Origin: Candidatus Coatesiibacteriota bacterium
GTDB taxonomy: Bacteria; JAFGND01
DNA length: 64,000 nt
Direction of reading: 5' to 3'
NCBI GenBank assembly: GCA_016927185.1
Contig: JAFGND010000055.1
Span: 9,537-73,536 of the forward strand
Shown here: positions 57,442 through 64,000 of the stretch, piece after piece
How the letters are laid out: the number at the start of each line of letters is the position of its first letter
Numbering within the stretch: the first letter of the stretch is position 1
The notes under the pieces: model-generated
Database searches by the model: none
What the model was told of the DNA's origin: nothing
Seen by the model: the letters and a program-made list of their open reading frames with translations, nothing else
Made by a program: the position numbers and the translations under genes

Positions 57442-58662
57442 TTGAAAAGTTTCTATGAAAGGATTATGCATATAGACAGAAGGATTATATACGCTATAAT
57501 AATGATAGTGGTATTGATCCCTCTTATCTGGTCGCTAAACCTGAAAACTTATCATACAGAACCAATCACAAAGATTTATAACAGACTGGAGCAGAACCAT
57601 AAAAATGCGAAGAAGAATGGTGTGAAACCAAAACCTGTTTTTATGTGTGTTACTTATGGAGGCTCAGCAAAACCTGAACTGCATCCAATGACTAGATCAG
57701 TTTTAAGACATTGTTATTTAAGGGGAATTCCAGTAATAAGCTTTGCATTTGAACCGGAAGCAGCCAAAATAGCAGAAGATATTATGGACGAAGTAGCATT
57801 TGAATATGGAGCAGTTTATGGAAAGGATTATGCATGTTTTGGGTTCAAGTATCCTCCATTACCATTGATTTTAGGACTTGGAACAAATGCAAAAGAAGCT
57901 TTGAAGGAAGATGTCCGCGGGAATAAATACGAAGATATACCTGTAATGCATGGAATAAGAACTTATGACGATATTGACCTTTTGTTTGATTTTTCAGCAA
58001 GCGCTTCATGGATGACATGGGTAGTATATGCAAAAAGCAGATTTAATCAGGATATTGCTGTAGGATTAACTGGTGTAATGGTTTCCCAGGCATATCCATA
58101 TCTTGAGACAGGTCAGTTGGTTGGAATCCTAACAGGTCTCAAGGGTGCTGCTGAGTATGAAGATTACTTGATGAAAATGGAAAAAGAAACTGAATATTCA
58201 AGCATGAGAGAGAAAAACCTGAAAGTATACTTGACGCTGACTCAGGCGAATATCACTCCTACTAGCAAGAATTATGTAGATATTGCAGAGAGGTTATTGA
58301 GAAATACTCCTGAAGGGGAATTTGAAAAGAAGCTGAAGGATTATTATGATATCGCACAGAATCTTTATTACAAGAAATACTTTGCAAAGGAACTATCTGC
58401 AAGGGAATCTAAGGCAAAGAATGATGCAGAAAAGAAATCGCTTTTAAATGACATTCTTTCCCAAAATCAGGATAAAGTTAAGGAACTTGACTACCTTTTC
58501 CTCAAAGACTTCAAGAAAAAGTACAATGACTTGCTTGCAACATCAATTAGTGAAAACAAGAGGGCAATGGTTGGGATGGATGCCCAGGCCATTGCACATG
58601 TAGTTATTATTTTATTTATTTTAATAGGAAATATCGGTTTTTTCCTTTCTAAATGGAGATAG
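57442..58662 (+). CDS. Bitopic membrane protein with alpha/beta domain, unknown cluster
   Basis: 406 residues. TTG start at 57442 with AGGAGG six bases upstream. N-terminal helix (RIIYAIIMIVVLIPLIWSL), then about 230 residues of alpha/beta domain (VFMCVTYGGSAKPEL, RGIPVISFAFEPEAAKIAED, YPPLPLILGLGTNAKEA, DIAVGLTGVMVSQAYPYLET). A charged helical region (about 250-375) leads to a C-terminal helix (AHVVIILFILIGNIGFFL). The alternation of strands and helices resembles the large domain of the first gene in the cluster. No catalytic motif recognised. Confidence 0.8.
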   Translation: MKSFYERIMHIDRRIIYAIIMIVVLIPLIWSLNLKTYHTEPITKIYNRLEQNHKNAKKNGVKPKPVFMCVTYGGSAKPELHPMTRSVLRHCYLRGIPVISFAFEPEAAKIAEDIMDEVAFEYGAVYGKDYACFGFKYPPLPLILGLGTNAKEALKEDVRGNKYEDIPVMHGIRTYDDIDLLFDFSASASWMTWVVYAKSRFNQDIAVGLTGVMVSQAYPYLETGQLVGILTGLKGAAEYEDYLMKMEKETEYSSMREKNLKVYLTLTQANITPTSKNYVDIAERLLRNTPEGEFEKKLKDYYDIAQNLYYKKYFAKELSARESKAKNDAEKKSLLNDILSQNQDKVKELDYLFLKDFKKKYNDLLATSISENKRAMVGMDAQAIAHVVIILFILIGNIGFFLSKWR

Positions 58663-58671
58663 AAGGTAAGG

Positions 58672-59301
58672 ATGTTTTTAGCTTATACAATTGCTGGACT
58701 CTTGACTTTATTTGTTTACAGCTTCCTTTATAAAGATAATCCTTTTTACAGACTTGCCGAGCATCTGGTCGTTGGAGTATCTTTGGGATTTGGATTTGTC
58801 TATTCCTTCCAGCAGATTTTCATTCCATTTTGCTGGAATCCACTAATGGAAGGACACTATGATGTATTAATTCCTGCATTGATAGGATTGATGTGGTGGC
58901 CCAGGTTTATTCCAAAATGGGCATGGCTATCTAGATATCCTATAGCCTTGACTATGGGCTTTTTTTCAGGATTTTCAATTCCGAACACAATCCAGGCTTC
59001 AATACTCGTTCAGGTACAGCATACAATGCTTAACTTTGCTGGAACAAGTCCATATGGAGGGAGTCAGGCACTTTATATATTCAACCAGATAGTAATTTTT
59101 ATTGGAGTTTTTAGCGTTCTGATTTATTTCTATTTTTCCAAACCTCATAAGGGAGCTTTAGGCCATATCAGCAAAATAGGAATATGGTATCTAATGATAG
59201 GTTTCGGTGCTACTTTCGGATTTACTGTTATGGGTAGGATTTCCCTGCTTATTGGAAGACTTCAATTTATTATAACCGATTGGTTACAGATAGTGCATTA
59301 A
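58672..59301 (+). CDS. Polytopic membrane protein ending the unknown cluster
   Basis: 209 residues, about six helices (YTIAGLLTLFVYSFLY, LVVGVSLGFGFVYSF, VIFIGVFSVLIYFYF, YLMIGFGATFGFTVMG). A conserved-looking loop WWPRFIPKWAWLSRYP lies in the middle. Ten bases after the previous gene, AAGGTAAGG before the ATG. It shares its stop region with the convergent phosphofructokinase gene (TTAA). Function unknown. Confidence 0.8.
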   Translation: MFLAYTIAGLLTLFVYSFLYKDNPFYRLAEHLVVGVSLGFGFVYSFQQIFIPFCWNPLMEGHYDVLIPALIGLMWWPRFIPKWAWLSRYPIALTMGFFSGFSIPNTIQASILVQVQHTMLNFAGTSPYGGSQALYIFNQIVIFIGVFSVLIYFYFSKPHKGALGHISKIGIWYLMIGFGATFGFTVMGRISLLIGRLQFIITDWLQIVH

Positions 59302-60632
59302 ATATTGGTCATCATTGATTGACCTGTAGCCTGAACAACACTCAACCAGAGAACTCCTTGTGGGTCTATTTTCTTCCTTTTCATTATTGCAGCCTCTATA
59401 GGTAAATGAATGAACCTGTTATTCCATGTAGCAACAAGCATATCAGTTTTTCCAGCCATTCCTGCATGAACTGCCATCTGACCAAGCAATCCAGCAAATA
59501 CGCTGTCATTTGGATTTGCAGGAACACTTCTTACTATATAACTGGGATCAATATATCGTATAGTTATGTCCATGTTTTTGCTTTTGAAGAAGCTGGATAT
59601 TCTTTCTTTCATGAATATTCCTATATCTCCAAGTTTTTGGTTGCCTGATTTATCCGTTCCAAGTTCTTCTTTCTTAAAGAATTTCTGACCAGCACCCTCT
59701 GCAACTACTATAAGAGCATGATCCCTTCTCAGTATTCTTTTCAGTAGATGATTAAGAAAACCATTATCTCCTTCCAGATCAAAATCAACTTCAGGAATAA
59801 GGCAGAAATTCACATCTCTTTGCGCCAGAGTTGCTGATGCTGCGATGAAGCCACTTTCCCTGCCCATAAGTTTCACAAGACCTATACCCCCTTTTGCAGC
59901 AATTGCTTCAATATGGGCACTTCTTAAAGCAGTGATTGCAATAGAGAAAGCAGTTTCAAATCCAAATGATTTGGAAACATTATTTATATCATTGTCTATT
60001 GTTTTGGGAATCCCTATGATTGACCTGTGCAATTTCCTTCTTTTTACCTCTGATACAATATCCCTGACACCTCTTAATGTTCCATCTCCACCTATTGCGA
60101 ATAAAATATCTATTCCCTCGTTTTCCAAGAAGTCAACCTGCTTTGAAACATCCTGTGAACCTCTTGAAGAGCCTAGAATTGTACCTCCTTTTTCATGGAT
60201 ATCAAGTACGGTATCTGGAGTCAGTTTCATAATTGGTATACCATGTTCTTTTATCATGCCCATATAGCCATATCTTATTCCTAGGACGTCATTGCAGCCA
60301 TATACATAGTGAAGAGTATAGGTTATTGATCTGATGACATCATTCAAGCCCGGACAAATTCCACCACAAGTTACTATTGCAGCCCTGATTTTGGAAGGAT
60401 TGAAAAAAAGCCTTTCTCTTGGTCCTGCAAGTTCAAGAAAAGAAGCTTTTTTCTCGCCACTCTGGAATTTCCTGAATGAATTTTCAGTGTCGTCATAAAG
60501 TATTTTCTGTTCATCATCAATGAATTTGATCTCATTGATTGGAGATGAATATCTACAGATTCCCAGATTTTCAATCCTCGTATCAAACCATCCTGAATCT
60601 GTCCTGGGAGTGTCATCCATTATGTTTTCCAT
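59298..60632 (-). CDS. 6-phosphofructokinase, plant/spirochaete-like ATP type
   Basis: 444 residues of the PFK family: CGGICPGLNDVIRS, then GYMGM, EKGGTILGSSRG and the donor-site motif GGDG at 181-184. The catalytic loop is PKTIDND at 209-215. MGRESGFIAA and RYIDPSYIVRS are further conserved segments. A Gly at the fourth position of GGDG with Lys before TIDND is the combination found in plant and trypanosome ATP-dependent enzymes, whereas PPi enzymes have GGDD; ATP is the likelier donor. ATG 60632 with AAGGA upstream is chosen over the overlapping upstream start. Symbol not assigned because the group differs from E. coli PfkA. Confidence 0.88.
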   Translation of the reverse strand: MENIMDDTPRTDSGWFDTRIENLGICRYSSPINEIKFIDDEQKILYDDTENSFRKFQSGEKKASFLELAGPRERLFFNPSKIRAAIVTCGGICPGLNDVIRSITYTLHYVYGCNDVLGIRYGYMGMIKEHGIPIMKLTPDTVLDIHEKGGTILGSSRGSQDVSKQVDFLENEGIDILFAIGGDGTLRGVRDIVSEVKRRKLHRSIIGIPKTIDNDINNVSKSFGFETAFSIAITALRSAHIEAIAAKGGIGLVKLMGRESGFIAASATLAQRDVNFCLIPEVDFDLEGDNGFLNHLLKRILRRDHALIVVAEGAGQKFFKKEELGTDKSGNQKLGDIGIFMKERISSFFKSKNMDITIRYIDPSYIVRSVPANPNDSVFAGLLGQMAVHAGMAGKTDMLVATWNNRFIHLPIEAAIMKRKKIDPQGVLWLSVVQATGQSMMTNI

Positions 60633-60639
60633 TTTTTCC

Positions 60640-61443
60640 TTACAAAGGTAAATTCCTGAAAGAAATAACAGGAATTTCCGATTCATGGGTTAAGGCAAAG
60701 TACAGATTTTTATATTTATTGTTTGATTCAAATATCTTCTTCTTTATTAACATTGTTTCCAGAGGATAAAGATCAGTTGCTGAAACGTATGGGATTTTTG
60801 CAAAAAACCTGTTTGGCATGATATCTCCTGGAAAAACCATGATTTCATTTTTGCTTTTTATTTCCACTATTTGGTGACCTTCTGTATGTCCTCCTGTATG
60901 TCTTATAAAAATGTTCTTTGAAATTTCTTTTTCATCGTTCCTTATGAAATTAACTCTAGTTGATTTCTCTAGCATCGATAATTTGAGTGCTGGGTATGCA
61001 TTTTTCGTTCTCTCATTTGTATTCTGGGAATGATAGTATTCTTTTTTATTTATCCATATAGATGCATCAGGAAATAATAACTCATTTTCATTGAATAATC
61101 CTGAAGCATGATCAAAATGAAGATGTGTTAAAACTACATCAGTAATATCAGAATAATCCAATCCCTTTTGTTTCAAGAAATTACCTAAGCCAGATTCTCT
61201 TGTGACCCCATAAATCCTTTTTGCTTTTGCATCAAGCGAATTGCCAAATCCTGTATCTATAAGGATATATTTGCCGTTTCCTTCTATAAGGTATATATTA
61301 GTATGCAGATGAATCAGGTTGTCTTCATCAGGTTTTACAAACTTGCTCCAGATTTTTTTGGGGACTATTCCATACATAGCTCCACCATCACCAAGGAAGC
61401 AATTCTCGATAACATGATAAATGCTGTAATTTCCAATTTTCAT
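60640..61443 (-). CDS. Metallo-beta-lactamase-fold hydrolase
   Basis: 267 residues. Zn ligands H107, H109, D111 and H112 (THLHFDHASG), later RHTGGHTEGHQ and FPGDIMP. LIDTGFGNSL is the first Asp loop. The general subfamily includes lactonases and other small-ester hydrolases; substrate unknown. Seven bases upstream of the phosphofructokinase gene. Confidence 0.88.
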   Translation of the reverse strand: MKIGNYSIYHVIENCFLGDGGAMYGIVPKKIWSKFVKPDEDNLIHLHTNIYLIEGNGKYILIDTGFGNSLDAKAKRIYGVTRESGLGNFLKQKGLDYSDITDVVLTHLHFDHASGLFNENELLFPDASIWINKKEYYHSQNTNERTKNAYPALKLSMLEKSTRVNFIRNDEKEISKNIFIRHTGGHTEGHQIVEIKSKNEIMVFPGDIMPNRFFAKIPYVSATDLYPLETMLIKKKIFESNNKYKNLYFALTHESEIPVISFRNLPL

Positions 61444-61560
61444 AAGGTCATTTATTTCATTCTTTTGCCTGAAGTCAAGTAAAATGGATATAATGAACGG
61501 AATCAGTCAGCAAAATAATTAATATTGACTAATACATTTAATATCAAGACTAAACAAAAC

Positions 61561-62181
61561 ATGAATATTGAAAGAGAAATCAAACTTGAGTTGACAGAAG
61601 ATGATTATTTACGAATGAGAGATTTTCTCAAGAAAAATTATAAAACCAGTTTTGTTTATCAGCATAATGAGATTTTCAACTTGTTTAACATAACAAAAGG
61701 AGTCATTCCATGGGCTCTTAGAATCAGGAAAGAGACAGAAGATGATATAGTAAATTATATCATATCAGCAAAAGGTTCAGCTCGAAAGAAAACTGAATAT
61801 GCCTCAAGAATAGAAATAGAGGAGGTATTGAATGATTCAAATTCAATTCTGAATAAAAATGTCCTTTTTCGAGTTTTTCTTTCAAAACATGGAATAATTT
61901 CTGAGAAGGAAAAGATGGAATATTTTGTGAAAACAGCCGGGAAATTCTTGAATGAAAGATTGATTGCCTGTACAAATGAAAAAGGCATAAAAGAAATTGA
62001 TCTTGATAAAACGATATTTCCGGATAATCAAATAGACTTTGAACTGGAGATTGAATTTTCTGAAAGCAAGTATTATATTGAAATAGATAAATTCCTGAAG
62101 AAAATATTCAAAGAATTAGATATCATTTATAAAGTCCAATCAAGGAGTAAGAGAGCTAGATTGATGGATCACTTGAAGTAG
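61561..62181 (+). CDS. CYTH-domain protein (triphosphate tunnel enzyme)
   Basis: 206 residues. The EXEXK signature is IEREIKLEL at the N-terminus. Further charged strands line a triphosphate tunnel (WALRIRKETED, YIISAKGSARKKTEYASRIEIE, DFELEIEF, YKVQSRSKRARLM). Family activities are inorganic triphosphatase, thiamine triphosphatase or class IV adenylyl cyclase; a triphosphatase is most likely. ATG 61561 is preferred to TTG 61525, though it has no Shine-Dalgarno. Convergent overlap of 13 bases with the permease gene. Confidence 0.85.
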   Translation: MNIEREIKLELTEDDYLRMRDFLKKNYKTSFVYQHNEIFNLFNITKGVIPWALRIRKETEDDIVNYIISAKGSARKKTEYASRIEIEEVLNDSNSILNKNVLFRVFLSKHGIISEKEKMEYFVKTAGKFLNERLIACTNEKGIKEIDLDKTIFPDNQIDFELEIEFSESKYYIEIDKFLKKIFKELDIIYKVQSRSKRARLMDHLK

Positions 62182-63155
62182 AAACTCTTCTTTTTGAGAA
62201 GGAACATGAAGAAAGGTCCTCCAATTATTGCTGTAATTATTCCTACTGGCAAATCAGATGGAGCAAAAAAGGATCTTGCTATTGTATCACAGAATATAAG
62301 CAATATACCTCCAGCAAATACTGATGCGGGTAAGAGAAGCCTATGATCAGCCCCAAGACTTCTTCTTATGACATGAGGTATTATCAGACCTACAAAGCCA
62401 ATAGGACCTGATACTGAAACGCAGGTTGAAATAAGAATAGAAACCATTATCAGAAGGTTTCTTTGAGTAGACTTTACATTCACTCCTCTTGTTGCAGCAA
62501 AATCACTTCCAAATGAAAGCAAATTCAGCGCACCTGCTTTATATTGCAAATATGGATATACTACGAGGAATGCAGGGATTACTATCAAGACATATCTGTA
62601 TCCAACAGTATCAAGATTCCCCATAGTCCAATATATCATTTGCTGGGTTTCTCCATAAGATGATATATAATAAATAAATAGAATAGCAGCACTTGCAAGG
62701 TATCCTAGAGTAACACCTGCAAGAAGAAGGTTTTCAGGGACAAATCCATGCTTATTCTTCATTATAAAATAAAGAAGGAAAAGAAACAGTAATCCACCGG
62801 TTAATGCAAAAATTACAGTCATTGGAACAGAACCGGTTAATCCCTCCAGTCCGAGATGAATAGCTATGACTACGGCAAGAGAAGAACCAGAAGAAGCTCC
62901 CAAAGTATATGGAGTTGCAAGTGAATTCCTGAAAAGTGATTGAAATACAGCACCTCCCAAAGAAAGAGAAGCTCCTACCAAAAAAGCTAGTAGTACTCTT
63001 GGAAGTCTTATCTTGAAAAAAACAATACCTTCTTGCGATTGAGGATTTTTCAAAGCATTTATTATATCTATTTTTGTTGGGCCTATATATGGAGATATGC
63101 CTAATAAGATTAAACATAGCAAAACCAGTAAAAAAAGAATTACTATTTTTCTCAT
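62169..63155 (-). CDS. FecCD/BtuC-family ABC permease
   Basis: 328 residues with about nine to ten helices. RLPRVLLAFLVGASLSLGGAVFQSLFRNSLATPYTLGASSGS is the family hallmark, with GPIGFVGLIIPHVIRRSLGADHR as coupling region. Imports iron-siderophore, haem or cobalamin with the ATPase encoded next to it. The substrate-binding protein is not in the window, so the substrate is open. It starts one base after the ATPase gene ends. Confidence 0.92.
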   Translation of the reverse strand: MRKIVILFLLVLLCLILLGISPYIGPTKIDIINALKNPQSQEGIVFFKIRLPRVLLAFLVGASLSLGGAVFQSLFRNSLATPYTLGASSGSSLAVVIAIHLGLEGLTGSVPMTVIFALTGGLLFLFLLYFIMKNKHGFVPENLLLAGVTLGYLASAAILFIYYISSYGETQQMIYWTMGNLDTVGYRYVLIVIPAFLVVYPYLQYKAGALNLLSFGSDFAATRGVNVKSTQRNLLIMVSILISTCVSVSGPIGFVGLIIPHVIRRSLGADHRLLLPASVFAGGILLIFCDTIARSFFAPSDLPVGIITAIIGGPFFMFLLKKKSFYFK

Positions 63156-63156
63156 A

Positions 63157-63930
63157 TCAGTCTATTTTTGGAATGATTATTGGTTTAGAAGAAATAGGGT
63201 GTGATTCTATAAGAAATATATCTCCGAAGATAGGCTTCAAGTTTTCATCTGTCAAGACATTTTCTACCGGACCACTTGCAACTATTTTCTTGTTATTTAT
63301 TAGTAACAGGTTATCACAAAATAAGGAAGCAAGAGAGAAATCATGTGTTACAATAATCGCTGTGGTACCTTTTTCTGAGAGGCTTTTCTTCAGTATTTTT
63401 AAAAAATCAATTTGATAATGAAGATCAAGCCCTGTTGTAGGTTCATCAAGAAATAATAGCTCAGTATCTTGGGCCAATGCTGAAGCAAGAAGTACTCTTT
63501 CCTGCTCACCTCCACTTAAGTCATGAAATGATCTTTCAAGGAGGTTTTGAAGAGAAAGCATTTCTATAACATTATCAAGGATTTCCCTTGAAACAGCGTT
63601 GTCTATTCCAAGAAAATTCCTGTAAATCTCTCTTCCCATACCTATTACTTCCTTAACTGAATAAGGAAAGACTGAAGTCAGGTTCTGGGGTATATAAGAA
63701 ACTATTTTTGACAGGGAATAGTTATTATAGGTTTTTATAGATTTATCCTTTATGTAAATATTTCCCTTTTCCATAGGTAATAATTTCAATAGAAGCTTTA
63801 AAAGAGTTGATTTCCCGCTGCCATTGGGTCCGATTATACCTGTCAAGCTGGTTCTCCGAACCTCGAAAGAGATATCTTCTATTATATAGTTATCCTGATA
63901 CTTGAAATAAATATTTTCAGCCTTAATCAA
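63157..63930 (-). CDS. FecE/BtuD-like ABC transporter ATPase
   Basis: 257 residues. Walker A GPNGSGKS, Q-loop SYIPQN, signature LSGGEQER, Walker B LLFLDEPTTGLD and H-loop VTHD. Typical opening MIKAENIYFKY. The start is TTG 63930; its Shine-Dalgarno AGAGGG (63942-63937) lies wholly inside a perfect 10-bp hairpin, and the start codon overlaps the hairpin's T tract. Expression is therefore probably controlled at this hairpin. Permease gene follows directly. Confidence 0.92.
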   Translation of the reverse strand: MIKAENIYFKYQDNYIIEDISFEVRRTSLTGIIGPNGSGKSTLLKLLLKLLPMEKGNIYIKDKSIKTYNNYSLSKIVSYIPQNLTSVFPYSVKEVIGMGREIYRNFLGIDNAVSREILDNVIEMLSLQNLLERSFHDLSGGEQERVLLASALAQDTELLFLDEPTTGLDLHYQIDFLKILKKSLSEKGTTAIIVTHDFSLASLFCDNLLLINNKKIVASGPVENVLTDENLKPIFGDIFLIESHPISSKPIIIPKID

Positions 63931-63957
63931 AAAAAACCCTCTACAAGAGAGGGTTTT
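63929..63957 (-). promoter_or_regulatory. Terminator-like hairpin sequestering the SD of the ABC ATPase gene
   Basis: On the minus strand AAAACCCTCT (63957-63948), loop CTTGT, then AGAGGGTTTT (63942-63933), a perfect 10-bp stem. Eight T residues (63936-63929) follow the G run, and the TTG start codon is at 63930-63928. The shape is that of an intrinsic terminator, and the second arm also contains the only Shine-Dalgarno. It could be an attenuator or the expression platform of a riboswitch whose aptamer would lie beyond the window. Alternatively it terminates an upstream gene outside the window. Confidence 0.55.
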
Positions 63958-64000
63958 ATAGAGTTATATTTTGTCAAGTATTAGTGATGAAGAATTCTGC

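Overview
The window is an AT-rich, gene-dense bacterial chromosome segment, by eye about one third G+C. Several signs point to a Gram-negative member of the FCB superphylum, most likely an uncultured lineage such as Cloacimonadota or the WOR-3/Stahlbacteria type. These are an LptF/G permease, a BamA-family barrel, a TonB-plug outer-membrane protein, lipoproteins with lipoboxes, a DUF5683 protein, and a secreted beta-propeller ending in a type IX secretion (type A) sorting domain. The phylum is inference. No rRNA, tRNA, CRISPR array, prophage or insertion sequence was seen.

Layout. 1-4206 (minus): partial ABC-F ATPase and larC-larE-larB for the nickel-pincer cofactor, with no larA. 4283-9469: a membrane coiled-coil protein, an RRM protein with a clear terminator, carbamoyltransferase 1, and an orphan DNA methyltransferase overlapping a MORN/YwqK-repeat protein. 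9476-12357 (minus): cdd, DUF5683, glycosyltransferase, upp. 12446-14305: an ACT-type protein. 14298-21328 (minus): nadA, lptG-like, degenerate PP2C, carbamoyltransferase 2, mnmA and an unknown gene in one compact operon. 21460-26682: secreted propeller, GcvH-like protein, giant HEAT protein, Xer recombinase. 26679-32539 (minus): a three-subunit Fe-S flavoenzyme for amino-acid oxidation plus a membrane protein. 32792-36434: NTP_transf_5 protein and a membrane spermidine-synthase-like protein. 36461-39984 (minus): pentapeptide protein, secreted protein, ligA, dtd. 40175-40699: lipoprotein. 40696-46827 (minus): nrnA-like, Rossmann oxidoreductase-like protein, TonB-plug barrel, nth, one-POTRA barrel. 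46985-47743: coaX. 47744-52079 (minus): lipoprotein hydrolase, DUF3795, MscS channel, GNAT. 52513-59301: znuACB followed by a four-gene membrane cluster of unknown function. 59298-61443 (minus): MBL hydrolase and phosphofructokinase. 61561-62181: CYTH protein. 62169-63930 (minus): FecCD/FecE-type importer.

The most interesting part is 55082-59301. Four consecutive genes encode a probable heteromeric membrane complex. Its first gene has no ATG, GTG or TTG for its first roughly 150 codons and appears to start at ATA behind a strong Shine-Dalgarno. Other points are a terminator-like hairpin that contains the ribosome binding site of the terminal ABC ATPase gene (63933-63957), an ACT-only protein resembling a detached regulatory half of NAD-glutamate dehydrogenase, a PP2C with altered metal ligands, and convergent gene pairs that share their stop codons.
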